A DNA stretch of 64,000 nt from Planctomycetia bacterium. Lineage in GTDB: Bacteria > Planctomycetota > Phycisphaerae > UBA1845 > Fen-1342. Every line of letters starts with the position of its first letter. Within the stretch, counting starts at the first letter, position 1. The notes beneath the pieces were generated by a model. That model ran no database searches and was not told where the DNA came from. It saw only the letters and a program-made list of their open reading frames with translations. The DNA is taken from assembly GCA_015709575.1 (NCBI GenBank), contig CP054190.1:3532616-3596615 (forward strand), written 5' to 3'. A program made the position numbers and the translations under genes. Positions 1-9,011 of this stretch are shown here, piece after piece.

Positions 1-1219
1 CCTGCGGCACGCTGTTGTCTCCCACCACCAGGAACGCCCCCACCCCCATCAGCACCTGCACCACGATCAGCACCGTCAGCCAGCCGCCCAGCGCCGCAAC
101 CGGCGGGTGATTCTCGTACGCCAGCCACGCCCGCAACCCATACGCCGCCGCCAGCAATCCCGACAGCACACCCAGCAGCAGGTGCAGGTTGAAGTCCACG
201 TGCAGGTGTCGCAGCCGCGCACCCAGAGTAATCTGCGCCAGCAGCAGACCCGACACCCAGATTCCCGCCGATCGCTCAAAGCCGCCGGCACGAAACGCCG
301 GCGGCGGCGCCACCCGCCAGCGCGGCGAAAGCGCCGCGTGCAGCAGCAGCAGCCCCGCGAAAAACCCCTGCGCCAGCACCCCGTGAAACGCCGCCAGCGT
401 CGGGCTGTTGTCCACCACCCGCCGCCCGCCCAGCACCCCCTGCACGATCACCGCCGCCAGCAGCGCCACCGCCCCGACCCGCACCCACCCCCGACGATCC
501 GTGCACACCACATACGCCGCCAGTGTCAGCGTCGTCAGCCCGACCAGCGACCCGAGCAGCCGGTGCGAGTGCTCGAAGTACACGCCGCCGGTCATGTGCG
601 CCAGCGGGTACAGGAACATGTTGTAGCCAAACGTCCCCGGCCAATCCGGGACCGCCATCCCCACCTCCAGCCCTGTCACAATCCCGCCCGCCACCAGCAG
701 CAGCGCCGTCGCGCTGACCGTCACCAGCGCCAGCCGCCCCGCCCACGGCGACACGGCCGGGGTCTGTCGCGCGTAAGAAATTCCCGCCCCGATCGGCGTC
801 GCCTCCGCCGGCACGCTCCCATCCACGGTCGGCGCCCGTGTGATCACGCCGTCCGCCAGTTTCGCCCCAACGACGACCAGCAGCGCGCACAACGCAAACC
901 ACCCCGGCACCGCCCACGCCGCCGTCGCCACCAGCGCCCGCGTCTCATCGCGCGACAGCACGCTACCAAGAATCAACAGGTTCAGCGCCCCCACCAGCAG
1001 TCCCACCCACACGCGGTCGCGCATTCCATGCGGCCCGATCCGGGCGCACATCGCCGCCCCGCCGATCATCACCGCCAGCAGCGTGAAGAACAGCGCCCAG
1101 TTCGGCATCCCCGCCGTTCGAGCGGCATACCCGGCCGCCCACATCGCCACCGTCGTCCCAAACCCCAGCGCCAGCACCGCCCCGACCCGCTCCGTTTTCG
1201 TTCCGGCCAACCCGCTCAT
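1..1219 (-). CDS. ctaA: Heme A synthase CtaA/COX15, 3' end cut by window edge
   Basis: I translated this by hand because the frame runs off the window start without a stop. The ATG at 1219 begins MSGLAGTKTERVG and about 406 codons are visible. The protein is very hydrophobic with many membrane segments. A central stretch carries the COX15/CtaA signatures: VPDWPGTFGYNMFLYP, then FEHSHRLLGS with the heme-binding histidines, and in the second half further conserved histidines (LRHLHVDFNLHLLLG). The family oxidises the C8 methyl group of heme O to make heme A for aa3/caa3 oxidases, in the cytoplasmic membrane. It is divergent from ctaB, its pathway partner, and close to the oxidase operon. The C terminus is missing because of the window edge, not because the gene is broken. 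Confidence 0.88.
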   Translation of the reverse strand, partial: MSGLAGTKTERVGAVLALGFGTTVAMWAAGYAARTAGMPNWALFFTLLAVMIGGAAMCARIGPHGMRDRVWVGLLVGALNLLILGSVLSRDETRALVATAAWAVPGWFALCALLVVVGAKLADGVITRAPTVDGSVPAEATPIGAGISYARQTPAVSPWAGRLALVTVSATALLLVAGGIVTGLEVGMAVPDWPGTFGYNMFLYPLAHMTGGVYFEHSHRLLGSLVGLTTLTLAAYVVCTDRRGWVRVGAVALLAAVIVQGVLGGRRVVDNSPTLAAFHGVLAQGFFAGLLLLHAALSPRWRVAPPPAFRAGGFERSAGIWVSGLLLAQITLGARLRHLHVDFNLHLLLGVLSGLLAAAYGLRAWLAYENHPPVAALGGWLTVLIVVQVLMGVGAFLVVGDNSVPQ

Positions 1220-1271
1220 CCTGGCGTTCTCCCGTCGCGGACCCGCGATTCCGGCAGCGGCGTTCCGCAGA

Positions 1272-1277
1272 TATAAT
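1272..1277 (+). promoter_or_regulatory. Candidate -10 box for ctaB
   Basis: A perfect TATAAT hexamer lies in an otherwise GC-rich gap between the divergent ctaA and ctaB, about 42 nt before the ctaB ATG. The hexamer 17 nt upstream (TTCCGG) is a weak -35. Similar AT-rich hexamers about 40 nt before the 17143, 31227 and 39368 genes strengthen the call. Confidence 0.45.
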
Positions 1278-1319
1278 GGTATGTTCCGCCCGCTGTTTGT
1301 GGGCGTTTCGTGAGTGGGA

Positions 1320-2345
1320 ATGTCGGAGTCCACCGGCCTCATGCAACCCGCGCCGCTCGCCGCTCCATCGACCGCTTCCGACCGCGCCGCCGACCCGCTG
1401 GGGCTGCTCAGCGCCTACATCGAGTTGTCCAAGGCTCGGCTCAGCGCCCTCGTGCTGGCCACCACCGCCGTCGGCTTCGTCCTCGGCACGCAGATGAACA
1501 CCCCCCGCGCCTGGGCGCTGCTCTTCTGGACGCTCGTCGGCACCGCCCTCTGCGCCTTCGGCGCAAATGCGATGAACCAGTGGATCGAGCACGCCCGCGA
1601 CGCGCGGATGGAGCGAACCCGCGGCCGTCCGCTGCCTGCCGGCCTGCTCTCCCGCCCACACGCCCTCACCTTCGCCCTGCTCACGGCGATTGGCGGGCCG
1701 CTGCTGCTCGCATGGCAGACCAACCTGCTCACCGCCATGCTCGGCCTGCTCACCACGCTGCTCTACGTGGCCGCCTATACGCCGCTCAAACCGCTCACGC
1801 CGCTCAACACCGTCGTCGGAGCCGTCTGCGGGGCCATCCCGCCGATGATGGGCTGGACCGCCGCCACCGGCGAACTGGCGCTGCCCGCGTGGATACTCGG
1901 CGGCCTGCTTTTCCTTTGGCAGATCCCCCACGCACTGGCGCTGTCGTGGCTCTACCGCGACGACTACGAGCGCGGCGGATTCCGCATGCTGCCGATCATC
2001 GACCCCAGCGGCCGGCTCACCTGCCAGGCCGCCGTGCTCTACGCGCTCGCCCTGCTCCCCTTCGGCCTGATGCTCACGCTGCACAACGTCTGCGGAGCCG
2101 TCTTCGCAATCGGCTCGCTCGTCACCGGCCTGCTCTTCGTCCTGACCACCCTCTGGCTCTTCATCCGCCGCGACCGCGACTCCGCCCGCCGCGTCTTTTT
2201 CGCCAGCATTCTCTACCTGCCCGTGGTCATGGTGCTCATGGTGGCCGACCGCACCCCCCTCAACCGCTCCGGCGTCTACACCGAGTTGATCGGCATCTAC
2301 GACGCGCCCGTGTCCGTCACGCCGCCCGCCGAAACCCCGCGCTGA
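1320..2345 (+). CDS. ctaB: Protoheme IX farnesyltransferase (heme O synthase) CtaB
   Basis: This polytopic membrane protein of about 341 residues belongs to the UbiA prenyltransferase superfamily. The first Asp-rich-type motif reads NAMNQWIEHARDARMERT, followed by RGRPLPAG. The characteristic loop YTPLKPLTPLNTVVGA and the downstream GAIPPMMGW are typical of CtaB. It transfers a farnesyl group from farnesyl diphosphate to heme B, giving heme O, the substrate of CtaA. I chose the ATG at 1320; an in-frame GTG at 1314 is possible, and neither has a strong Shine-Dalgarno. It converges on the cytochrome oxidase operon and is divergent from ctaA, so both heme A steps flank the oxidase genes. Confidence 0.93.
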   Translation: MSESTGLMQPAPLAAPSTASDRAADPLGLLSAYIELSKARLSALVLATTAVGFVLGTQMNTPRAWALLFWTLVGTALCAFGANAMNQWIEHARDARMERTRGRPLPAGLLSRPHALTFALLTAIGGPLLLAWQTNLLTAMLGLLTTLLYVAAYTPLKPLTPLNTVVGAVCGAIPPMMGWTAATGELALPAWILGGLLFLWQIPHALALSWLYRDDYERGGFRMLPIIDPSGRLTCQAAVLYALALLPFGLMLTLHNVCGAVFAIGSLVTGLLFVLTTLWLFIRRDRDSARRVFFASILYLPVVMVLMVADRTPLNRSGVYTELIGIYDAPVSVTPPAETPR

Positions 2346-2388
2346 CCCCCCCGTCTCTGCCTCCGCCGCGCCGACGCGCGCTGATTCC

Positions 2389-2400
2389 CGCGGATCCGCG
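2389..2400. terminator. Palindrome between convergent ctaB and oxidase operon
   Basis: A perfect 12-bp palindrome (CGCGGATCCGCG) sits in the 55-bp gap between the ctaB stop and the stop of the convergent oxidase operon. A wider GACGCG/CGCGTC pairing (2373-2402) could form a hairpin. There is no T-tract, so an intrinsic terminator is only a guess. Confidence 0.25.
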
Positions 2401-3081
2401 TCAGGTCGCGCTAATCGCCAGCAGTCCGAGCAGGATCAGCCACATCACGTCCAGGAAGTGCCAGTAGACAATGACGCGGCGCACCCCGTCACCCGTCGTC
2501 CCGCGATACGCCCCCAGCATCGCCCGCACCGTCACCCACAGCAGCGGCACGACGCCCGCGATTACGTGCGCCGCGTGCAGCGCCGTCAGCATGTAGAAGA
2601 TGCCGAACGCGCGCGGAATGGCGCGCAATGGCGGCTCCAGGTTCATTTCGACGGCCAGCGCCCGGGCGCGCTCCATCGCCCGCTCCTCGGCTTTCTGAAA
2701 GTGCGGGTACAGCTCCTGCCAGTTCTGCCATTGCAGCGCCAGGAACACGCACCCCAGCAGCGCCGTCAGCAGCAGCCCCCCGATCAGCACGGCCGACGGC
2801 CCGCGCTTTGCTCCGAACGCCGCCGCCATCCCGGTCGTGCTGCTCGCCAGCAGCACGCCCGTCGCGATCCAGATGCTCTTTGGAAGGGGAAGCGGATCCC
2901 AGGCGTCGCCGTCGGCGAGCCGCACGACAATGAACAGCGCGATCCCGGAAGCGAATAGAACCGAGAGCGACGCCAGCAGCAGCACCATCCCCAGCGCGCC
3001 GATCGACCCCCGCCGGCGACTCTCTGAATCGCCGTCTGAGCCGCCCCCCGGATCGGTCGGAACCAGGGCGGCGAACATCAT
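2401..3081 (-). CDS. Cytochrome c oxidase subunit III-like protein (second copy)
   Basis: This is the last gene of the operon, about 226 residues. After an acidic N terminus it has five or so membrane helices. Two helices match heme-copper oxidase subunit III: FYMLTALHAAHVIAG (the LTxxHxxHV motif) and VIVYWHFLDVMWLILLG (the YWHFxDxxWxxL motif). The start is the ATG at 3081, whose ATGA overlaps the stop of ctaF; a longer frame upstream lies inside ctaF. It stands in addition to the full ctaE, so it may be a divergent subunit III or a structural helper of the supercomplex. The helix between residues about 100 and 150 is degenerate compared with CtaE. Membership of the family is clear; the separate role is not. 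Confidence 0.75.
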   Translation of the reverse strand: MMFAALVPTDPGGGSDGDSESRRRGSIGALGMVLLLASLSVLFASGIALFIVVRLADGDAWDPLPLPKSIWIATGVLLASSTTGMAAAFGAKRGPSAVLIGGLLLTALLGCVFLALQWQNWQELYPHFQKAEERAMERARALAVEMNLEPPLRAIPRAFGIFYMLTALHAAHVIAGVVPLLWVTVRAMLGAYRGTTGDGVRRVIVYWHFLDVMWLILLGLLAISAT

Positions 3082-3473
3082 GGGTCGGAGTGCTTCTGGG
3101 TCTCCGCCACCGCGGGCGCCAGACCGGTCCACATCCGCGGCTTGTTCGTCACGGTATCCGCCAGCGCCAGGCAGACGAACAGCGCCACGAAGAGCAGCGA
3201 GCCGATGAAGATGATCGAATTGAACGGCCGGTCATAACGCAGGTGCATGAAATACAGCACCACGAACGCTGCCTTGATCGTCGCGATCAGCATCGCGATC
3301 CAGATGTTCAGCGGGCCGAGGTCGATCCAGCGCGCCGCAACCGTGATATAGGTCAGCACCAGCAGCAGCATCAGGATCCCGAACTGCAGGCCGACCGGCA
3401 CGATGTGCCCGACGCCGTGACCGCCGGCATGACCGCTCGAGTGTGAACCGTGCGACATCTCCGCACTCTCCAT
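3078..3473 (-). CDS. ctaF: Cytochrome c oxidase subunit IV (prokaryotic type)
   Basis: This 131-residue protein starts with a His/Gly-rich segment (SHGSHSSGHAGGHGVGH) and has three predicted membrane helices. The pattern WIAMLIATIKAAFVVLYFMH followed by LRYDRPFN is typical of the small prokaryotic subunit IV (COX4_pro/CtaF). It lies between ctaE and the second subunit III gene and overlaps the latter by ATGA, so translation of the two is probably coupled. The family stabilises the assembled oxidase and has no cofactor of its own. The start could also be the ATG at 3458. The His-rich head resembles that of the neighbouring CtaE, perhaps reflecting metal handling or simply composition. Confidence 0.85.
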   Translation of the reverse strand: MESAEMSHGSHSSGHAGGHGVGHIVPVGLQFGILMLLLVLTYITVAARWIDLGPLNIWIAMLIATIKAAFVVLYFMHLRYDRPFNSIIFIGSLLFVALFVCLALADTVTNKPRMWTGLAPAVAETQKHSDP

Positions 3474-3516
3474 CCGCGCCGCCGGCCCGCGCTGCGGACC
3501 GGCCGACCTCGGCTTG

Positions 3517-4560
3517 TCAGTGAATCAGGTACAGCAGCGGGAACAGGAAGATCCAGATCAGGTCAACCAGGTGCCAGTACAGCCCGCCCAGGTCCACCGG
3601 TGTGAAATAGTCCGCGCTGAAATCGCCGCGAACCGACCGCACGAACAGCCAGCCGATCACCGCCATCCCCGCCAGCACGTGCAGGCCGTGCAGACCCGTC
3701 ATGGTGAAATACACGCCGAAGAACCAGTGCACGTTGTCCGGTCGCGGCCCGTGCAGGTCGTGCCCGCCGACGTGCAGCCCGGCCGGCCCGCTGGGTGCCA
3801 GCGCCACCTGCGACGGCTCCAGCGGAGCGCGCTCCGGCGGCACATCCGCATCCGCCGCAGCGGCCGAAGCGCCCTGCCCCGGTGTTTCCGGCGCGTGGAC
3901 GCTGGTCGTCGCCTCCGGGTGAGCCGCCGAGGCCCCATGGTCACCCGCAGCACCCGCGCTCGCAGCCGCGCCGGCCGCGTGTGATTCCGCCGCACCGCCA
4001 CGTCCATCACCGGCGGCGGCATGCCCGGCCGCAGCAGCCGCGCCGTGCGCAGCGGCGCCGTGACCCTCCCCGTGCCCATGACCGTGCTTCGAGGGATCGT
4101 AGTGCGTGCCCCACATCAGCCCGTCGTGAAACTTGTGCTGGTATTCGATCGCCTTGATGACCATGAAACCCACGCCGCCCAGGAACGTCAGCGCCAGAAG
4201 CAGCGACGTGAGATTTCGCTGACCGCGCTGCGACGCCGTCACGGCCCACGCCATCGTGAAGCTGCTCACCAGCAGCACCACCGTGTTGATCGCGCCCCAG
4301 GTCGTGTCCAGATACTGATGCGCGTACATGAACACTTCCGGGTGATTGCGCCGGAAGATCGCGTAGGCGCAGAACAGCCCGCCGAACAGCAGGACTTCGG
4401 TGGCCAAAAAGAGCCACATCCCCAGCTTGCCCGCGTCGAACTGCTGCGTCAGCGAGTCGAAGTGGTGCTCGAGGTTGGGGTGGTGACCGTGCCCGTGGGC
4501 GTCGCCGTGCGGGACGGCGGCGTGCGAGATCGGGTGTGCTGCGTCAGCCATCTGCATCAT
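3517..4560 (-). CDS. ctaE: Cytochrome c oxidase subunit III with long His/Ala-rich insert
   Basis: The 347-residue protein is subunit III of the heme-copper oxidase. Helices are recognisable at about 45-70 (KLGMWLFLATEVLLFGGLF), 88-110, 118-137, then after a gap FGVYFTMTGLHGLHVLAG and YWHLVDLIWIFLFPLLY at the C terminus. The short spacer usual between the third and fourth helices is replaced by roughly 120 residues (about 155-275), very rich in His, Ala, Gly and Asp and with no membrane helix. An N-terminal His-rich stretch is also present. The start at 4560 has a nearby AAGGG; ATG codons at 4557 and 4551 are alternatives. It lies between ctaD and ctaF. Confidence 0.92.
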   Translation of the reverse strand: MMQMADAAHPISHAAVPHGDAHGHGHHPNLEHHFDSLTQQFDAGKLGMWLFLATEVLLFGGLFCAYAIFRRNHPEVFMYAHQYLDTTWGAINTVVLLVSSFTMAWAVTASQRGQRNLTSLLLALTFLGGVGFMVIKAIEYQHKFHDGLMWGTHYDPSKHGHGHGEGHGAAAHGAAAAAGHAAAGDGRGGAAESHAAGAAASAGAAGDHGASAAHPEATTSVHAPETPGQGASAAAADADVPPERAPLEPSQVALAPSGPAGLHVGGHDLHGPRPDNVHWFFGVYFTMTGLHGLHVLAGMAVIGWLFVRSVRGDFSADYFTPVDLGGLYWHLVDLIWIFLFPLLYLIH

Positions 4561-4647
4561 GCCCTTGCGCCGCGGAGGCGCGCGTTCGCAAACTCAAATC
4601 CCCGACGGCGGGCGACGGGGTCATCCCCCGCCCGGCATCACGGGGTG

Positions 4648-6366
4648 CTAATGCGCGGCGGCCGGTCCGCCCCGGCGACCACGGTGTACATATCCGCCGA
4701 CGCGCTCATCCCACTCCAGGCTCTCGTAGTCGTAGGCGTCCACGACCGGCGGCGGCGTCTTGAAATTGTCGTGCGGCGGCGGCGAGGCGCACTGCCACTC
4801 CATCGACCCGGCTCCCCACGGGTTGGCCGGCGCCGGCCGACCGCTGCGCAGCGAGCGGATCATCGTGTAGATCAGCAGCAGCACCGCCGCCAGCATCACG
4901 TAAGAGCCGATCGACGAGATCACGTGCCCCATCTGGAACTCGGGGCGATACTCGTAGTAGCGCCGCGGCATGCCGCGCGTCCCCATCATGAACTGCACGA
5001 AAAACGTCAGGTTGAAGCCGATGAACATCAGGATCGAGGCCAGCACCGCCGACCCCTCGTCATACATCCGGCCGGTCATCTTCGGCCACCAGTAGTGGAT
5101 CGCGCCGAAAAATACGAAGATCGTTCCCGCCATCACGTAATGAAAATGCGCCACCACGAAGTACGTGTCGTGCAGGTGCTGATCAAGGCCCATCATGCCC
5201 AGGAACAGTCCCGTCAAACCGCCGATCCCGAAGATCCACATGAAGCTCAGCGCGTAGCACATCGGCGCCTTGAAGTCGATCGACCCCTTGTAGAGCGTCG
5301 TCAGCCAGTTGAACATCTTCACCGCCGACGGAATCGCGATCGAGAACGTGATCGCCGAGAAGATCACCCCCAGCAGCTCCGACTGGCCGCTGGTGAACAT
5401 GTGGTGCCCCCACACCAGGAAGCCCAGGATCGCGATCGCCACCGAGCTGAAAGCGATGAACTTGTAGCCGAAGATGTGCTTGTGCGAGAAGACGCTGATC
5501 AGCTCGCTCATCACCCCCATCGCCGGCAGGATCATGATGTACACCGCCGGGTGTGAGTAGAACCAGAAAAAGTGCTGGAACAGCACCGGGTCGCCGCCCA
5601 GTTCCGAATCAAAGAACCCGATCCCCAGCAGCCGCTCCGCCAGCAGCAGCAGCAGCGTGATGCCCAGCACCGGCGTCGCCAGAACCTGGATCACCGCCGT
5701 CGCGTACGTCCCCCACAGGAACAGCGGCATGCGGAACCAGGTCATCCCCGGCGGCCGCAGCTTGTGAATCGTGACGATGAAGTTCAGCCCGGTGAAGATC
5801 GAGCTGAACCCCAGCACGAACGCCCCCGCCACCACCGGCACCACTCCGCCGAAGGCCCCGCTGCTGCCGACCTTCGTGCTGTACGGCGTATAAAACGTCC
5901 AGCCCGTATCCACCCCGCCCCAGTACAGCGACGACAGCGCCATTCCCGTGCCGATCAGCCACAGGTAAAAGCTGCACAGGTTCAGCCGCGGGAAGGCGAC
6001 GTCCTTCGCCCCCAGCATCAGCGGCAGCACGAAGTTCCCCAGCGCCGCCGGAATGCCGGGGATGATGACGATGAACACCATCACCGCCCCGTGCAGCGTG
6101 AAGAAGCGGTTGTACATGTTCGCGTCGACGATCGTCTTCACGCCGCCGGCCGCCGCGTCGGGCGTCAGCAGCACGCTCCGCAGCAGCACCGCGAACAGCC
6201 CGCCCACCAGGAACATCGTGAAGATGCCCACCAGGTACATCACGCCGATCCGCTTGTGATCGAGCGTCGCCGCCCACGACCAGAAGCCGCGGCTGTGCGT
6301 CAGGTAATTGTCCGTCGCGGGCGCTCCGACGAGCGGTCCGGCCGCGGCGGGATTCAGACTCGACAT
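4648..6366 (-). CDS. ctaD: Cytochrome c oxidase subunit I (heme-copper catalytic subunit)
   Basis: This 572-residue integral membrane protein reduces oxygen to water and pumps protons. The metal ligands are all visible. [13 protein letters not shown] holds the heme a histidine. [21 protein letters not shown] has the CuB histidine and cross-linked tyrosine (HPAVY). [10 protein letters not shown] carries the CuB His-His pair, and [11 protein letters not shown] the heme a3 and heme a histidines. About twelve helices are expected. The C-terminal tail is hydrophilic ([12 protein letters not shown]). It follows ctaC and precedes ctaE in the operon. HPAVY and the tyrosine spacing place it in the A-type family. 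The ATG at 6366 gives a normal length for the family. Confidence 0.97.
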   Translation of the reverse strand: MSSLNPAAAGPLVGAPATDNYLTHSRGFWSWAATLDHKRIGVMYLVGIFTMFLVGGLFAVLLRSVLLTPDAAAGGVKTIVDANMYNRFFTLHGAVMVFIVIIPGIPAALGNFVLPLMLGAKDVAFPRLNLCSFYLWLIGTGMALSSLYWGGVDTGWTFYTPYSTKVGSSGAFGGVVPVVAGAFVLGFSSIFTGLNFIVTIHKLRPPGMTWFRMPLFLWGTYATAVIQVLATPVLGITLLLLLAERLLGIGFFDSELGGDPVLFQHFFWFYSHPAVYIMILPAMGVMSELISVFSHKHIFGYKFIAFSSVAIAILGFLVWGHHMFTSGQSELLGVIFSAITFSIAIPSAVKMFNWLTTLYKGSIDFKAPMCYALSFMWIFGIGGLTGLFLGMMGLDQHLHDTYFVVAHFHYVMAGTIFVFFGAIHYWWPKMTGRMYDEGSAVLASILMFIGFNLTFFVQFMMGTRGMPRRYYEYRPEFQMGHVISSIGSYVMLAAVLLLIYTMIRSLRSGRPAPANPWGAGSMEWQCASPPPHDNFKTPPPVVDAYDYESLEWDERVGGYVHRGRRGGPAAAH

Positions 6367-6466
6367 GGCCGTTTCCTCAGACTGCCGGCCGGCGGGGCGA
6401 TTGCCGCGCCCGGCCCGGAGAACTCACGTTTGCACGCAGGCCGGCCGCCGCGGCGGCCGACGTTCG

Positions 6467-7537
6467 CTACTTCGCCTCAGACCCGCTCTTGAGCGTCTTG
6501 ATGAACGCAATGATCGAGTCGATCTCGCGGTCCGTGATGCGGCCCTGGTAGGTCGGCATCGCGTTCGCCGCGTACCCCTTGAGCGCCTTGGCCCGCGGGT
6601 TCACGATCGACTCCTTGACGTAATTCTCATCCACTGCCGTCGGCGGCGCGTTGGAAAACTCGTGCGTCTGCCCCCAGATGCCCGACCAGCTCGGACCCGT
6701 GCCGACCTTGCCGTCGATCGAGTGGCACTGCTTGCAGCCCTTGCTGTCCCACAGCTTCCGGCCCATGTCGGCCGGGCTTTGCAGCCCCTGGATGTCCGGG
6801 TGCGCCGCGATGAACGCCGACGGATCCCGAAGATACTCGTCGTACTGCTCGGGCGTCAGCTTCTTGAGCGGATCGGCGTCGCGCAGCCACTGCTCGAACT
6901 CGGCCCGCGTCTCGTGCACCACGCACTTCGTCGTCATCGTCGAGTGGCTGGTACCGCAATACTCCGTGCACAGCACCGGGTAATACTGCCCCGGCGGGCT
7001 TGCCAGCGTGGCCTGGAACCAGAGCTTGGTGTACCGCCCGCGCATCACGTCCATCTTCACGCGGAAGGCCGGGATGAAAAAGCTGTGCAGCACGTCATCC
7101 GAATACATCGTCAGCACCACCGGCACGTCCTTCGGAACGTGCAGCTCGGGATGACGGATGCCGTTCGGATAGGTGAACTCCCACGCCCACTGCTTGGCGT
7201 TCACGCCGATCTCATACGCGTCCAGCGGCATGACGCGCTGATCCATGTAGGTCTTGAAGCCGCCCCAGAACATGATGACCACCAGGATCGTCGGGATCAC
7301 CGTCCACGACAGCTCCAGCGCCGTGCTGTGCGTCGGCGTCACCACCGCCCGCACGCCCGGCCGCCGCCGATACTTCACCATGAACAGCAGCATCAGCCCG
7401 ATGATCAGCACGAAGAAAAAGATCGACACCCACAGCGTGAAGTCGAACCAGAAGTCCACCGCGGGGGCGAACGTGGACGCCTTCGGCGGCATCAGGCCCA
7501 GACTGTCTGCGAGAATCCCGGTCATCATTGCTTCCAT
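6467..7537 (-). CDS. ctaC: Cytochrome c oxidase subunit II fused to cytochrome c (caa3 type)
   Basis: The protein has two N-terminal membrane helices (about 30-55 and 75-95), then a cupredoxin CuA domain and a C-terminal cytochrome c. The CuA ligands are seen in DDVLHSFFIP (His) and CTEYCGTSHSTM (two Cys, His, Met). The heme c site is CKQCH, with a later Met region at NAMPTYQGRI. This domain order defines caa3 oxidases, in which the cytochrome c that delivers electrons is covalently built in. It would accept electrons from the alternative complex III encoded upstream. I chose the ATG at 7537; an upstream GTG at 7555 is possible. No canonical lipobox is visible at the N terminus. Confidence 0.95.
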   Translation of the reverse strand: MEAMMTGILADSLGLMPPKASTFAPAVDFWFDFTLWVSIFFFVLIIGLMLLFMVKYRRRPGVRAVVTPTHSTALELSWTVIPTILVVIMFWGGFKTYMDQRVMPLDAYEIGVNAKQWAWEFTYPNGIRHPELHVPKDVPVVLTMYSDDVLHSFFIPAFRVKMDVMRGRYTKLWFQATLASPPGQYYPVLCTEYCGTSHSTMTTKCVVHETRAEFEQWLRDADPLKKLTPEQYDEYLRDPSAFIAAHPDIQGLQSPADMGRKLWDSKGCKQCHSIDGKVGTGPSWSGIWGQTHEFSNAPPTAVDENYVKESIVNPRAKALKGYAANAMPTYQGRITDREIDSIIAFIKTLKSGSEAK

Positions 7538-7630
7538 CGAAAAGACCCGGCGCACCGCGCCCGGCCGAAAATCACCCGGCCCACAACCGTACCCCGCCGC
7601 CGCTCCCGGCCGGCGGGAATCTCGAGCCGC

Positions 7631-8497
7631 TTACGCGGCGCTCGTTCCACTCGCGGTGTCCGTCGTCGCGGCGCGCCGCCGGCGGCCGGCCTCGCGCAGG
7701 TGCAGCGTCAGCAGCGCCCCGCCCAGCACCAGCGCCGTCGTCCCACCCCCGACCTGCATCATCCGCATCGCGGTCGCCTTGTAGCGCCCGCTGGCCGGAT
7801 CGTAGTGAAAGCAGGTCAGGAAAATGCGATCCCACAGCGAGCCGACCTTGCCGGCGCTGGCCTCGACCAGCGTCAGCCGCAGCACCTCCGGCTCAAAGGC
7901 CACGCCGCCGATGTAGCGCGTCACCCGCCCCTGCGGGCTGAGAAAAATCAACGCCGCGTCGTGGCCCCATTCGCCGCTCTCGCGAACCCACTTGTACTTG
8001 AACCCCACGCTGCGGCACAGCGCGTGAATGCTCGTCCGCGAACCGGTCAGGAACCGCCAGCCGGACAGCGCACCCTTGCGCCCATACTCCGCCAGGTACG
8101 TGTCGCGTTTGGCCGCCGCCAGGTCGGCCGACTCCTCGGGGTCAAAGCTTACCGTGATAATTCGAAACTGCTCGCCCGCGCTCCACTCCATCTGCTTCAT
8201 CGCGTCCAGCAGCCCGTTCAGTTGCAGCCCGCACAACGACGGACAGCCGTAATAGTTGAGCGTCAGGATCGCCGGCTTGCCGTCGGCCAGAAGTTCGCCC
8301 AGCGTGACCCGCTGTCCGCGCTCGTCCCGGAAGGGCAGCGCCAGGTCAATCTGCGCGCCGAGCTTCTGCTCGATCCCGATCCCCTCCAGCTCCGGCGGAA
8401 CAAAATCGGCGCGGTACTGCCCCGCCGCCGGCATCACCGCCGCCAGCAGGCACACCGTCATCACGATCTGAAACGCCTGTCTCACGCGTGTTTCCAT
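7631..8497 (-). CDS. SCO1/SenC-type copper chaperone, membrane anchored
   Basis: About 288 residues. A signal peptide (residues about 8-26) leads into a thioredoxin-like SCO domain. NYYGCPSLCG gives the CxxxC copper motif at Cys85 and Cys89, and the later GEWGHDAALIF supplies the conserved His ligand. A second hydrophobic segment near the C terminus (GGTTALVLGGALLTLHL) could anchor the protein. SCO proteins deliver copper to the CuA site of subunit II, and the gene lies directly upstream of ctaC, which fits. The in-frame ATG at 8584 would add 29 residues without signal-peptide character, so I prefer 8497. DxxL-like spacing and fold are standard for the family. Confidence 0.92.
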   Translation of the reverse strand: METRVRQAFQIVMTVCLLAAVMPAAGQYRADFVPPELEGIGIEQKLGAQIDLALPFRDERGQRVTLGELLADGKPAILTLNYYGCPSLCGLQLNGLLDAMKQMEWSAGEQFRIITVSFDPEESADLAAAKRDTYLAEYGRKGALSGWRFLTGSRTSIHALCRSVGFKYKWVRESGEWGHDAALIFLSPQGRVTRYIGGVAFEPEVLRLTLVEASAGKVGSLWDRIFLTCFHYDPASGRYKATAMRMMQVGGGTTALVLGGALLTLHLREAGRRRRAATTDTASGTSAA

Positions 8498-8590
8498 ACT
8501 CGGATCGTATCCGACCCGGCCGGCGGCTCTGCGCCGGGTTTCAACACTTTCACCACCGGCGCACGCCGGCGGATCCAGTCGCACAGCGCC

Positions 8591-8959
8591 CTACCTCGGC
8601 ACATTCGCGGCCGGCGCCGGCGGCGCGCTCGCCTTGCCGGCATTCAAATCGCGGATCGCCAGCTCGCTGGCGCGCTGAATGTCAATTCGCGCCACGCCCC
8701 GCTCCTGGTCCACCCAGCGGGCCGGCGCCGCCAGCGCCGCGCGCTGCTCGTTCTGCAGTGCGGCCAGCTCCGTGTTCGTCGTGTTCAGCACCTTGCGCTC
8801 GAACTCGGCGTTATCCACCGTGTGATACAGCGCCGCGACCGCGAAGATCAGCGCGATCGTCACCAGCGAGCCGACCACGCCGATGTACGTGACGGCGCCC
8901 GGATCCGGGTCGTCCATGTCGCCGCCGAGCGGCGCGTGTCCGTGCGTGTCGTGTGCCAT
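8591..8959 (-). CDS. Small single-span membrane protein in the ACIII-oxidase operon
   Basis: I do not recognise a family with certainty. The 122-residue protein begins MAHDTHGHAPLGGDMDDPDPG, has one membrane helix (about residues 27-48, TYIGVVGSLVTIALIFAVAA), then a charged, probably helical periplasmic segment (residues about 50-85) and an Ala/Pro-rich tail. The start at 8959 is chosen because an upstream in-frame ATG at 9139 would overlap actF by more than 100 bp and encodes a basic low-quality extension. Its place between actF and sco1 suggests a subunit or assembly factor of the alternative complex III-caa3 supercomplex. That is inference from position only. Confidence 0.7.
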   Translation of the reverse strand: MAHDTHGHAPLGGDMDDPDPGAVTYIGVVGSLVTIALIFAVAALYHTVDNAEFERKVLNTTNTELAALQNEQRAALAAPARWVDQERGVARIDIQRASELAIRDLNAGKASAPPAPAANVPR

Positions 8960-9011
8960 CCGATAGCCTCTCGCAGCGGCGCCGACGATCACCTCGCCCG
9001 CACCGGGGAAA

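Noticed and set aside
1..300. Small frames in other phases near the window start
   Set aside because: They overlap the hand-translated ctaA frame, which has the proper heme A synthase motifs.
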